The position numbers and the translations under genes were made by a program. Of a DNA stretch of 64,000 nt, positions 1-7,835 are shown in pieces. The notes beneath the pieces were generated by a model that worked only from the letters and a program-made list of their open reading frames with translations, had not been told where the DNA came from and made no database searches. The DNA lies in NCBI GenBank assembly GCA_947460255.1, contig CANHIS010000011.1, positions 1 to 64,000 on the forward strand. Direction: 5' to 3'. Each line of letters opens with the position of its first letter. Position 1 is the stretch's first letter. This stretch comes from Bacteroidota bacterium. Its GTDB lineage: Bacteria > Bacteroidota > Bacteroidia > M30B66.

Positions 1-1335
1 CAAATAGTTGTTAAACAATGAGTTTTCAATGTTCATTAACCTTAATCTTTCTTTGAATACTTTGTTTTCCTCATTAAGCTCTGTTATTTTTTTCTGTGTT
101 ATGTCTTTCTCAGCATCACCATCAGCAAATAACTCCATATAGCGATCTATCCTTTTAGAGTTTTTCTCAATTTTTTCTATGACAGAACTGATATTGTTAG
201 ATAGACGATCTTTATATATTGACTTATTCTTGATAACCAAATTCTCAATGTCGGTAGGTAAGTTTATCAACGACTTCCAAATCAAGTTATCTAAGTAGTC
301 AATTCCAATTCCTTTATTCGAGCATACAGAGCCCTTAATTTTAACGGCACAAGCATAGTAATTATCATGTAAATTCGTCTTTTTACGACCATATATTGTA
401 CTTCCGCAGAAACCACACTTCATTAACCCTTTTAAAAGATAGAAATGTTTGTTATTTGTGTTTTTAAAATTATTTGCTTGTTTAAGCTTACTTTGGACCA
501 AGTCAAAAACTTCTGAATTAATGATTTGCGGACAGGGATATGTCTTGCCTTTGTAAGGTCTTTCACCCTTATAAACTGTATTTTTTAATATACTATAAAT
601 TACGGGTTGGCTCCATTTGAACTCCGTTTGTTTAACCTTAGAAGTTGCACCTCTCTTCTTATTCTTATTCTTAACATTTAAAGACCCATCTTTCATTCTC
701 ATTCTTTTTGTTGGGATCTGATCTTTATTTAATAAAACTGCTATGTTCTTTGTGCTCTCACCTTCTAAGTATGAGTTATATATGCGTTTAATTACTTCTG
801 CTTCATACTCGTCAATCACCATTTTTTTATTCTCATCTTTCTTGTAACCATAATTATATAGATAACCTCCTCCTACTTTCCCATCTATAACATTCCGTTC
901 AAGGGCTCTTTTTAATCGTGACACAAGTTTTTTAACCTCGTGAGCCGAGATAAGATTCTTTAACCCGACCAACAATTCCTGTGACTCATCTTTGAGGTCT
1001 ATTTGAACCCCATTCTCAATAAGAATAACACCGCTATTGATTAAGTCTTTCTTTATCAGAAAACCTAACTCAACATTACGTGATAATCTATCATAATCCG
1101 TTACGTAAATGGCATCTATCTCCTTAGGATCAGCATATACCAAATCCATAAGCGCGTCTAGTCTTGGACGTTTTGATAAATCAAGGGTGCCGGAGTATCC
1201 CGCATCTATAAACAACTCATAATCATACCCTTTTGATTCACAATATTCAATACCACGTTTCTCTTGATCGTGTATTGATATCCCTTTGGTCGCCTGTTCA
1301 TCAGAAGACACCCTACAATAGATTCCAACCTTCAT
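1..1335 (-). CDS. Large serine recombinase (site-specific integrase), 3' end cut by window edge
   Basis: 445 codons are visible and the frame is still open at base 1, so the C-terminus lies outside. The N-terminus is a resolvase-type catalytic domain: YCRVSS places the nucleophile at Ser10, and DRLSR lies at residues 82-86. A recombinase domain follows (about 150-290), then a zinc ribbon with Cys307, Cys310, Cys329 and Cys338, then a charged coiled-coil-like stretch (about 380-435). This is the architecture of phage and ICE large serine integrases, which join attP and attB without needing long homology. The gene is AT-rich compared with its right-hand neighbours. It starts 13 bases after the broken comM frame ends, on the same strand, so it sits at the very end of an integrated element. 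It should catalyse integration, and excision with a directionality factor not seen here. Confidence 0.93.
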   Translation of the reverse strand, partial: MKVGIYCRVSSDEQATKGISIHDQEKRGIEYCESKGYDYELFIDAGYSGTLDLSKRPRLDALMDLVYADPKEIDAIYVTDYDRLSRNVELGFLIKKDLINSGVILIENGVQIDLKDESQELLVGLKNLISAHEVKKLVSRLKRALERNVIDGKVGGGYLYNYGYKKDENKKMVIDEYEAEVIKRIYNSYLEGESTKNIAVLLNKDQIPTKRMRMKDGSLNVKNKNKKRGATSKVKQTEFKWSQPVIYSILKNTVYKGERPYKGKTYPCPQIINSEVFDLVQSKLKQANNFKNTNNKHFYLLKGLMKCGFCGSTIYGRKKTNLHDNYYACAVKIKGSVCSNKGIGIDYLDNLIWKSLINLPTDIENLVIKNKSIYKDRLSNNISSVIEKIEKNSKRIDRYMELFADGDAEKDITQKKITELNEENKVFKERLRLMNIENSLFNNYL

Positions 1336-1348
1336 ACTGCGAAATTTA

Positions 1349-2224
1349 TCAGCAATAATAAGCAATATACTTTAATAGAACAAGATCAGAAATCGTGTGG
1401 TGCGGCGCCCGAAAAGGCCTCTGCCTTAATATTGATGTGATTCTTCCCAGTTTGCCTGCCACTGAATGAATCTTTGTTGTTTCTAACGCTTCGTCGAGAC
1501 TTAAGGGTGGTAAAATTCCTGGCATCCTTCTCGCCAACATGGTTTTTCCCGCGCCTGGCGGACCAATCAATATAAGGTTATGTCCTCCCGCAGCTGCTAT
1601 TTCCATCGCCCGCTTGATGTTTTCCTGACCTTTCACATCTGAAAAATCCACTTCCGAAAAATCAGCCACTTTTGAGGAAACATCTGGCGTATCAGATTTT
1701 ATGGGTTGAATCTGAGTTTCCCCCGATAAAAATCTTGTAACTTCAACGAGCGAATTCGCTGGATACACATTAATTCCTTCCACAATGCAGGCCTCACGTG
1801 CATTTTGCTCAGGTATAATCAATCCCTCGAAACCTTCTAATTTGGCTTGAACTGCCATCGGCAAACTTCCACGAATGGGCATAATTCCTCCGTCAAGCGA
1901 TAGCTCTCCCATGATGAGAATTTTGCTGAGCATCTGTTCACTAATTTGACTTGAAGCCGCCAAGATTCCAATAGCAATGGGAAGATCATAGGCAGAACCT
2001 TCCTTTCGAATATCGGCAGGAGCCATATTGATCACAATTTTCTTTCCTGGCATCCGAAATCCATTGTGTAGCAATGCCGATTCTATGCGTTGTTGACTTT
2101 CCTTTACGGCGTTGTCGGGCAACCCAACAAGGAAGAACTTTATACCTTGAACAACAGTAACTTCAACGGTAATTGTTGTAGCAGAGATGCCATGAACGGC
2201 ACTGCCAAAAACTTTGGTTAACAT
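1349..2224 (-). pseudogene. comM: yifB/comM Mg-chelatase-like AAA ATPase, 5' fragment broken by element insertion
   Basis: Residues 1-280 read as a normal YifB/ComM protein: the N-terminal ChlI/Lon-like domain, then the AAA domain with Walker A GPPGAGKT at 221-228 and the motif FRAPHHTISD at 271-280. After Asp280 the sequence leaves the family and stops 11 codons later. Intact members are about 510 residues, so the Walker B region, the rest of the ATPase and the C-terminal domain are missing. ComM is a hexameric branch-migration helicase used in natural transformation in Proteobacteria; the role in Bacteroidota is inferred by homology. The missing 3' part is expected on the far side of the element, beyond the left edge. 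Unless the element excises, the cell should lack functional ComM. Type is given as pseudogene because the product can hardly be active. Confidence 0.88.
1375..1400. other. Element/chromosome junction (att site) inside comM
   Basis: Homology to comM ends at the Asp280 codon (1385-1387). To its left the sequence is AT-rich, contains no family motif, and leads into the recombinase start at 1335. The crossover of a serine integrase usually lies at a 2-bp core within a roughly 40-50 bp att site, so this interval should contain one hybrid att site. The exact core cannot be fixed without the other junction or an uninterrupted comM. Confidence 0.6.
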
Positions 2225-2330
2225 GAGATTTCATCATACAAAACAGCACTTCAAAACCTGAATGCTGATCAGGTACGAAACAGACGAAATCGGAACTGTG
2301 TGAAATTATAAAAAATCGAAGAATGGAAAA

Positions 2331-2900
2331 TTAATGTTGAAACATTTCGGCTTCAATAAATCCTATCAAGCTATGAATCACTTTAATATGAATTTCTTGA
2401 GCGCGATCAGCAAATGCGCTGTGTGGCGCACGAATCTCCACATCGGCAAGTTCGGCGAGTTTTCCTCCGTCTTTTCCGGTGAGGGCTACAACGAGGATGT
2501 TTCGGCGGCGAGCGGTTTCAACCGCTTGCAAGACGTTAGCAGAATTTCCACTGGTACTGATGGCAAGCAGCACATCTCCAGGTTTTCCCAAAGATTCAAG
2601 ATAACGAGAAAAGATGAAGTCGAATCCGTAATCGTTCCCTACACAACTAATATGCGAAGGATCTGAAATTGAAACTGCAGCAATAGCAGGTCGGTCGTTT
2701 CTGTACCGACCACTCAATTCTTCTGCAAAATGCATCGCATCGCACATAGAACCTCCGTTTCCACAGGAAATGATTTTGTTTCCATCACGAATGGCATCAA
2801 CCATCAAAGAACCTGCAGCATGTATTTTCTGCATATTATCAGGATTACCAATGAATTCAGCAAGGATGCGCTGCGCTTCTTCGAATTGTTGTTTAATCAT
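2331..2900 (-). CDS. gmhA: Phosphoheptose isomerase (sedoheptulose 7-phosphate isomerase)
   Basis: A 189-residue SIS-domain protein. It should convert sedoheptulose 7-phosphate to D-glycero-D-manno-heptose 7-phosphate, the first step of ADP-heptose synthesis for the LPS inner core. Visible signatures are the phosphate-binding SCGNGGS stretch, the STSGNS loop, and the C-terminal helix carrying QEIH (the metal/active-site Gln-Glu-x-His). Start ATG 2898-2900 is chosen because [10 protein letters not shown] matches the usual N-terminus; a longer in-frame start at 2987 would overlap the preceding gene by more than 80 bases. It lies 5 bases after a small unknown gene and downstream of a WaaE-like glycosyltransferase, so the three probably form one LPS-related operon. 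Confidence 0.93.
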   Translation of the reverse strand: MIKQQFEEAQRILAEFIGNPDNMQKIHAAGSLMVDAIRDGNKIISCGNGGSMCDAMHFAEELSGRYRNDRPAIAAVSISDPSHISCVGNDYGFDFIFSRYLESLGKPGDVLLAISTSGNSANVLQAVETARRRNILVVALTGKDGGKLAELADVEIRAPHSAFADRAQEIHIKVIHSLIGFIEAEMFQH

Positions 2901-2905
2901 TTGGC

Positions 2906-3265
2906 TTATTCGTAAGGTACATAAATGAAGCTCGCTGTGCCTTCGAGAATCGCAAAGATGCAGAAATAGACCTGCGGATCTTTCCAAGCCTTGCGGAAAT
3001 CGTTCAATTTGTCCTCTTTTACAATTCCACGACGCACAAACTCTTCAAGAGTAGAAGCATAAATCGACCATTCAAGTGCTAGCTCCTCCTTATCGATGAT
3101 CATTTTCCCGATGGCAACTTCATCCCTGCTGGCGAGAAAAATTGGGTACTTCGAAACTTTTGCCTCAAGAATTTCATCGGCAATTTCGCGAATCGACTCT
3201 TTGTAAATATTTAGATTTTGTTCGAGGTTCTTAAGCAAATCAGCTTGTGCAGAAAAATCGGTCAT
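2906..3265 (-). CDS. Conserved small protein of unknown function
   Basis: 119 residues. I do not recognise a named family. The first 60 residues are predicted mostly helical and charged, and the last 20 are hydrophobic/aromatic ([19 protein letters not shown]), ending the protein. There is no signal peptide or clear transmembrane helix. The gene lies 15 bases after the glycosyltransferase stop and 5 bases before gmhA on the same strand, so it is very likely cotranscribed with LPS-core genes. Any role in heptose or LPS metabolism is only inferred from position. Confidence 0.75.
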   Translation of the reverse strand: MTDFSAQADLLKNLEQNLNIYKESIREIADEILEAKVSKYPIFLASRDEVAIGKMIIDKEELALEWSIYASTLEEFVRRGIVKEDKLNDFRKAWKDPQVYFCIFAILEGTASFIYVPYE

Positions 3266-3280
3266 AAAGAGAATTAGGCT

Positions 3281-4054
3281 TCAGTTTTGTTTGGCTTGGG
3301 AATATAAAAAACGGAGCTTGGCGTACTTTTGAAGCGTATAAAAAGCCGTTAAACGGGCAATGAGCCAACCTGAATAACCATCCAAAAACCCCATTCTCAA
3401 AATGTAATCGCGAAAAAAGGCAAAAGATGGATTAATCAATAATTGAAAGAAGCCTGCCTTTTTCCCCTTTTTAAAGTAGGCTTCAGCGGCTAAAGTTGAA
3501 AAATAATCAAGCTTTCGGGTATGCTCATCAATTGTATAATAGGTATAGTGTAAAAGATCTCCTTTGAGATGCTTCACAGTTCCTGGAACAGTGAGTTCTG
3601 CCTTGTCATGGGGATTTATCCCCTGCCATCGAACCTTGTGGCGATTAAACAATCGAAGTTTTACATCTGGATACCAACTTCCGTGTCGAATCCAAGTTCC
3701 ACAGTAATTACTCAGTCTGTTAAATTGAAAAGCATCAAATTGAGCATTCATTTTAACCGCTAAAATTTGGTCTTTCAAGGAGTCTGAAAGTGCTTCATCA
3801 GCATCAAGCGACAACACAAAATCAAATTTCGCTTGGTCTAATGCAAAATTCTTTTGTTCAATGTGGCCGCTAAACCGATTGGTAATAAAACGAAGGTTGG
3901 GGAATTGTTGACAGATTTCCTCCGTTTTATCTTTCGAAAAAGAATCGACTACAACAATTTCATCCGCAATTTGAGCTACAGATTCTAAGCAGCGACGAAT
4001 ATTTCTCTCCTCGTTAAATGTGATGACTACGACTGAAATTTGTATTTGCTGCAT
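3281..4054 (-). CDS. Family 2 glycosyltransferase, WaaE/KdtX-like
   Basis: 257 residues from ATG 4052-4054. A GT-A fold is indicated by SVVVITFNEE at the N-terminus, the EIVVVDSFSKDKT nucleotide-binding stretch near residue 45, and the metal-binding DADEA motif near residue 90. The C-terminal third is aromatic and basic and likely contacts the membrane. WaaE-like enzymes add a glucose or similar sugar to inner-core heptose, which fits gmhA two genes downstream. A longer start at 4120 is rejected because it would run through the terminator hairpin at 4091-4113 and lacks family resemblance. Confidence 0.85.
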   Translation of the reverse strand: MQQIQISVVVITFNEERNIRRCLESVAQIADEIVVVDSFSKDKTEEICQQFPNLRFITNRFSGHIEQKNFALDQAKFDFVLSLDADEALSDSLKDQILAVKMNAQFDAFQFNRLSNYCGTWIRHGSWYPDVKLRLFNRHKVRWQGINPHDKAELTVPGTVKHLKGDLLHYTYYTIDEHTRKLDYFSTLAAEAYFKKGKKAGFFQLLINPSFAFFRDYILRMGFLDGYSGWLIARLTAFYTLQKYAKLRFLYSQAKQN

Positions 4055-4090
4055 TTCGAGGGCTAAAATACACAATCCATAAACTAAAAA

Positions 4091-4117
4091 GCCCAACAGG
4101 GTCTCTGTTGGGCTTTT
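4091..4117 (-). terminator. Rho-independent terminator after the XRE gene
   Basis: A perfect 9-bp stem (GCCCAACAG at 4091-4099 with CTGTTGGGC at 4105-4113) and a 5-base loop. T-runs lie on both sides, so it can work in either direction; it directly follows the XRE gene (stop at 4136) on the minus strand. Confidence 0.8.
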
Positions 4118-4135
4118 CAAAACGGCAATTTAAAA

Positions 4136-4651
4136 TTAACTGAGTAACTCAATTACCTTTTCAAGCCCTTTATTGTAATTGGTAATTTGATTGGCATCAA
4201 GTTTCTTTGAAGAAAGGTTTGTTGAACATTCTTTCAGAACTTCAATAAACGAAAGTACATTCACACTGTTGTTTTCTAGCATGTTGCGAACAACAGCTTT
4301 CGTATTCAACTCTTTACTTTCATCATAAAGATTGATGATTTTTCTCAACAATGCAACTTCAGCATCAGCGGTTTGTCCTCCGCCAAAGGTACTTCCTGTT
4401 GATCCAGCGCCAGGAATGTTTAATTTTTTATCGAGACTTTCTGATTCTCCATTTAAATAACGAATGAAGTCATTTAAATCTATATCAAAAATTTTAGCGA
4501 GGTCGCCCAAACGATTCAAACTCAATTTGGTAACACCTCTTTCGATTTTAGAATATGCGCCAACAGTAATGTCAAGTGCTTTTGCAACATTTTCTTGACT
4601 CATTCCTTTTGACACACGAATCAGTCGAAGTCTCTCTGCTTGCTTTTTCAT
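4136..4651 (-). CDS. XRE-family HTH transcriptional regulator
   Basis: 171 residues. The first 65 residues form a Cro/C1-type helix-turn-helix: LRLIRVSKGMSQENVAKAL, then ITVGAYSKIERGVTKLS, the recognition-helix pattern of the family. Residues about 80-95 are a Gly/Ser-rich linker, and the C-terminal 80 residues are helical, probably for oligomerisation. No ligand or protease domain is visible. The upstream region holds three tandem 9-bp repeats and two inverted repeats that could be its operators, suggesting autoregulation and perhaps control of divergent hemA. It is followed by a strong terminator, so it forms its own unit. Confidence 0.88.
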   Translation of the reverse strand: MKKQAERLRLIRVSKGMSQENVAKALDITVGAYSKIERGVTKLSLNRLGDLAKIFDIDLNDFIRYLNGESESLDKKLNIPGAGSTGSTFGGGQTADAEVALLRKIINLYDESKELNTKAVVRNMLENNSVNVLSFIEVLKECSTNLSSKKLDANQITNYNKGLEKVIELLS

Positions 4652-4690
4652 GAATGCTTAAAATCTAGGTTTGATTATTTTTCAAAAATA

Positions 4691-4717
4691 CAAACTTTCC
4701 AAACTATACAAACTATA
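4691..4717. repeat. Three tandem 9-bp repeats upstream of the XRE gene
   Basis: Three contiguous units, CAAACTTTC, CAAACTATA and CAAACTATA, ending about 40 bases upstream of the XRE start codon. The pattern and location suit an operator or UP-type element; function is inferred. Confidence 0.6.
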
Positions 4718-4746
4718 TTTTTTAATTCATTTTAAGATAGTTGGCA

Positions 4747-4816
4747 TTGAACCAAAGTTCAATCAAGGCTACTGAAAACTTCGCAATCAATTGACTTTCA
4801 AATATATAAGTCAATT
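4747..4816. promoter_or_regulatory. Inverted repeats in the XRE-hemA intergenic region
   Basis: The 397-base divergent gap (4652-5048) has no gene. It holds TTGAAC-CAAA-GTTCAA at 4747-4762 and AATTGACTT / AAGTCAATT arms at 4789-4797 and 4808-4816. Both are dyads of the size bound by HTH dimers. Nothing else in the gap is recognisable except a -7-like box near hemA. Confidence 0.45.
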
Positions 4817-5020
4817 ATAGGATTTCTATCCTTTTCTTCACTCTAAAAATACCCCTTTAGGGTTATGGCTTTTTTGATCGAAAACGCTTATGTGAAATCG
4901 CTATAAAAGAGCTTATTAGAAAATAAGGCGTGAATCATTAGCTCCTTATTTAAATTCATTCCAAATTCAAAGAAGAAAGTCCTTTTACACTTCAATGACA
5001 AATGAAGAAACACCCAACTG

Positions 5021-5028
5021 TACTTTTG
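5021..5028 (+). promoter_or_regulatory. Putative Bacteroidetes -7 box for hemA
   Basis: TACTTTTG matches TAnnTTTG, 20 bases upstream of the GTG start of hemA. No good TTG-type -33 element is seen at the usual distance, so confidence is moderate. Confidence 0.4.
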
Positions 5029-5048
5029 TTGAAAGAAATTAATGGCTC

Positions 5049-6281
5049 GTGAAGGAATTTAAAATCATCGCTTTTACTCACCGCAACACTCCGCTCGAGC
5101 AAGTTGGGAAGTATCACGTTGATCCACAAATTCGAGAAGAGGTGCTTCAATCTCTTCGCAAGTCATTAAATTTGAAAGAGCTAATGTATCTTTCAACTTG
5201 CAATCGCGTTGAATTTCTTTTCATTAGTAACGACATCGTCGACCATAGATTTCTCAACCACTTTTTTCAATCATTTAAGCCAGAATGGAACACAGCTGAT
5301 GTAGAAGAATCTGCCTCACGTGCAATTCTCTTCGAAGGCGAGGATGCTGTTCGACATTTTTTTCGTGTTGCTTCTTCTCTCGACTCGCTTGTTGTTGGTG
5401 AACGAGAAATTATTACCCAAGTTAGAACTGCCTTCGAAGAGTCATCCTCTTTTAAAATCACTGGCGACTTCATTCGGCTGATGATCAAATCGACCATCGA
5501 AACGGCCAAACGCATTTATACCGATACACCTGTTGCAAGAAACCCGGTTTCTGTGGTATCACTTGCCTACAGAAAGCTGAAAAACATGCACGTAAAGAAA
5601 GACTCAAGAATCCTTGTGATCGGTGCAGGCCAAACCAATACAAGCATGTGCAAATATTTGCGCAAACATGGATTTACCGACTTCAATATTTTTAACAGAA
5701 GCCTTGCAAATGCCGAGGTATTAGCACAAATGGTTGGTGGGAAAGCCCACACACTCGACAAACTACAGACTTTTGATGGCGGATTCGATGTGCTTATTAC
5801 TTGCACAGCATCATCAGGGCACATTTTAGACCCACAATCATACGAGCGCTTGCTCAATGGCGACAATGGCCGTAAAGTGGTCGTGGATCTTGCCATTCCC
5901 GCAGACATCGACCCGTCTGTTTACAAATTCTTCCCCGTTAGCGCGATTTTGGTTGAAACGCTTCGCCAAGCAGCAGAAGAAAACTTGGCACTCCGTCACA
6001 GTGCGCTTGACCAATGCGAAGAAATCCTTAACGAACAACTTCAAGAATTTAGAGGGCTTTACCGCCAACGCCAAGTTGAATTGGCAATGAAGGAAGTGCC
6101 TAAAATTGTTCGTGAAATTAGAGAACACGCAACAACCAACGTTTTTGCCCGTGAGTTGAATCAATTGGATGAGCAAAGTCGCGAAATCGTTGATAAAATG
6201 CTCATCTATCTCGAGAAGAAGTATATTTCCGTTCCCATGAAAATGGCTAGAGAAATACTACTCGATAACAAAGAAGCATGA
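5049..6281 (+). CDS. hemA: Glutamyl-tRNA reductase
   Basis: 410 residues, GTG start. It reduces glutamyl-tRNA(Glu) to glutamate-1-semialdehyde with NADPH, the first committed step of C5-pathway tetrapyrrole synthesis. YLSTCNRVE gives the catalytic Cys51. A Rossmann NADPH domain begins near residue 190 (VIGAGQT), and the C-terminal 100 residues form the helical dimerisation domain. The GTG start is used because the nearby ATG at 5042 is out of frame and stops after six codons. Its stop overlaps the start of hemCD (ATGA), implying translational coupling. Confidence 0.95.
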   Translation: MKEFKIIAFTHRNTPLEQVGKYHVDPQIREEVLQSLRKSLNLKELMYLSTCNRVEFLFISNDIVDHRFLNHFFQSFKPEWNTADVEESASRAILFEGEDAVRHFFRVASSLDSLVVGEREIITQVRTAFEESSSFKITGDFIRLMIKSTIETAKRIYTDTPVARNPVSVVSLAYRKLKNMHVKKDSRILVIGAGQTNTSMCKYLRKHGFTDFNIFNRSLANAEVLAQMVGGKAHTLDKLQTFDGGFDVLITCTASSGHILDPQSYERLLNGDNGRKVVVDLAIPADIDPSVYKFFPVSAILVETLRQAAEENLALRHSALDQCEEILNEQLQEFRGLYRQRQVELAMKEVPKIVREIREHATTNVFARELNQLDEQSREIVDKMLIYLEKKYISVPMKMAREILLDNKEA

Positions 6282-7834
6282 GCCGCAAAATTATCATTGG
6301 CTCCAGAGGTAGCGATCTCGCGCTCTGGCAAGCAAATTTTACCCGAAAGCAACTCGAAGATCTTGGTTACCAAATCGAGATTCATATTATCAAGACCAAA
6401 GGCGATCAAATTCAACACCTTTCATTCGACAAAATCGAAGGAAAAGGATTCTTTACCAAGGAACTTGAAGAAGCATTGTTAGAAAATCAAATTGATCTAG
6501 CGGTGCATTCTCACAAGGACTTGCCAACACAATCGCCTCCTGGTTTGTGCATTGCTGGCGTTTCCTACCGAGAAGATTCTTCGGAGTCTTTACTTATTCG
6601 CCCAGAATCGAAAGATCCACTGCTACCATTCCAGCTTAAACAAAGCGCGATAGTGGGCACCTCTTCGCACCGTCGTCGCTCGCAAATGCTGCACCATCGG
6701 CCCGATTTAGAGATCAAAGACCTACGAGGTAATGTGCCGACGAGAGTTCAAAAACTACTCGATGGAAACTACGATGCAATTTTACTCGCTTCAGCTGGAT
6801 TAAACCGACTCAACCTCGACCTTCAAGGCTTGGAGCGCATTATTCTTCCTGCACATAGATTTATTCCAGCTCCTGCTCAGGGCGTTTTAGCGTTTCAAAC
6901 CCGCGACAATGACATTGAAATGCTAGATATCGTTGCAAAACTGCATCACAAAGATGTGCAAGATTGCATTGGAGCGGAACGATTTATCCTCAATCAATTG
7001 GATGGAGGATGCCTTCTTCCGTTAGGCGTGTTTTGCGAAAAGCGAGAATTCGACTATCGGCTGTGGGCGTCTCTACAACCAATCGATGGAAGTCCATATC
7101 GACGAATGTTCCTCAAAGGGAAAAACCCTCAACAACTTGCAGAAAAAGCGCTCATGAATCTCAAGTCGGGCGCAAATGGCACAGTGTACATTTCGCGGAA
7201 TTCCGAAGAGGCAGAACTTTTTATCAAATCAGTCGAGTCTGTTGGATATAAGACCCTAGCAATCAACCCGGTTCGCTACCAAACTGTCGAAATTCCAGTT
7301 ATCCCATATGCTGATTGGTTCTTTTTCACCAGTATTAGAACTGTAGACCACTATTTCGAACAAGATTTGCAACTACCAGCTAACGTTCGAGTTGCAGCAA
7401 TGGGTTCTGGAACCGCAAATGCACTAAAACGGCATGGCATTCAACCTGATTTTACTGGTGCTGATGGCAACACGCGCGAAACAGCTTCAGCATTCGCCGA
7501 GTTATCAAAAGGAAAAGAAGTACTCTTCCCAATTGCCGCAGAAAGTTTACGAAGCATTCAAAGCCAAATCTCCGCGACCGCCGTGGTGAAAGAAGTGGTA
7601 GTTTACGAAACGAAACCAGCCGAATTCCCTAGCCGGATAGATGCAGATATATATGTATTTACAAGTCCGTCATGCGTAAATTCCTTCATTGATTCTCAAG
7701 GTTTGCCCGAAGGAAAAGTTGTTGCAATTGGTCGAACCACTGCCGAAGCCTTGCAAAATCGTGGCGTGGCACTTCCTATCCTTCCGCCCTACACCACCGA
7801 AGAATCCTTGGCTGATACTGTTTGCGGATTGTAA
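6278..7834 (+). CDS. hemCD: Fused porphobilinogen deaminase / uroporphyrinogen-III synthase
   Basis: 518 residues. Residues 1-300 are hydroxymethylbilane synthase: the GSRGSDLALWQA start, VHSHKDLPT, and DGGCLLPLG with Cys245 as the likely dipyrromethane-cofactor attachment site. Residues about 305-518 have the two-lobed HemD fold pattern (VYISRNSEEAE, FFTSIRTVDHYFE, VFTSPSCVNSF). One polypeptide would thus build hydroxymethylbilane from four porphobilinogens and cyclise it to uroporphyrinogen III. HemCD fusions occur in other Bacteroidota. It overlaps hemA by 4 bases. Its stop is one base from the stop of the convergent M20 gene, with no terminator hairpin between them. Confidence 0.93.
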   Translation: MSRKIIIGSRGSDLALWQANFTRKQLEDLGYQIEIHIIKTKGDQIQHLSFDKIEGKGFFTKELEEALLENQIDLAVHSHKDLPTQSPPGLCIAGVSYREDSSESLLIRPESKDPLLPFQLKQSAIVGTSSHRRRSQMLHHRPDLEIKDLRGNVPTRVQKLLDGNYDAILLASAGLNRLNLDLQGLERIILPAHRFIPAPAQGVLAFQTRDNDIEMLDIVAKLHHKDVQDCIGAERFILNQLDGGCLLPLGVFCEKREFDYRLWASLQPIDGSPYRRMFLKGKNPQQLAEKALMNLKSGANGTVYISRNSEEAELFIKSVESVGYKTLAINPVRYQTVEIPVIPYADWFFFTSIRTVDHYFEQDLQLPANVRVAAMGSGTANALKRHGIQPDFTGADGNTRETASAFAELSKGKEVLFPIAAESLRSIQSQISATAVVKEVVVYETKPAEFPSRIDADIYVFTSPSCVNSFIDSQGLPEGKVVAIGRTTAEALQNRGVALPILPPYTTEESLADTVCGL

Positions 7835-7835
7835 A

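Noticed and set aside
2901-2987. Longer start for gmhA at 2987
   Set aside because: It adds 29 residues unlike the family and overlaps the upstream gene by more than 80 bases; ATG 2900 fits the usual N-terminus.
4055-4120. Longer start for the glycosyltransferase
   Set aside because: The added codons run through a perfect terminator hairpin and have no resemblance to the family.
5838-6176. Antisense open frames within hemA
   Set aside because: They are shadows of hemA, which has full family homology in the plus frame.
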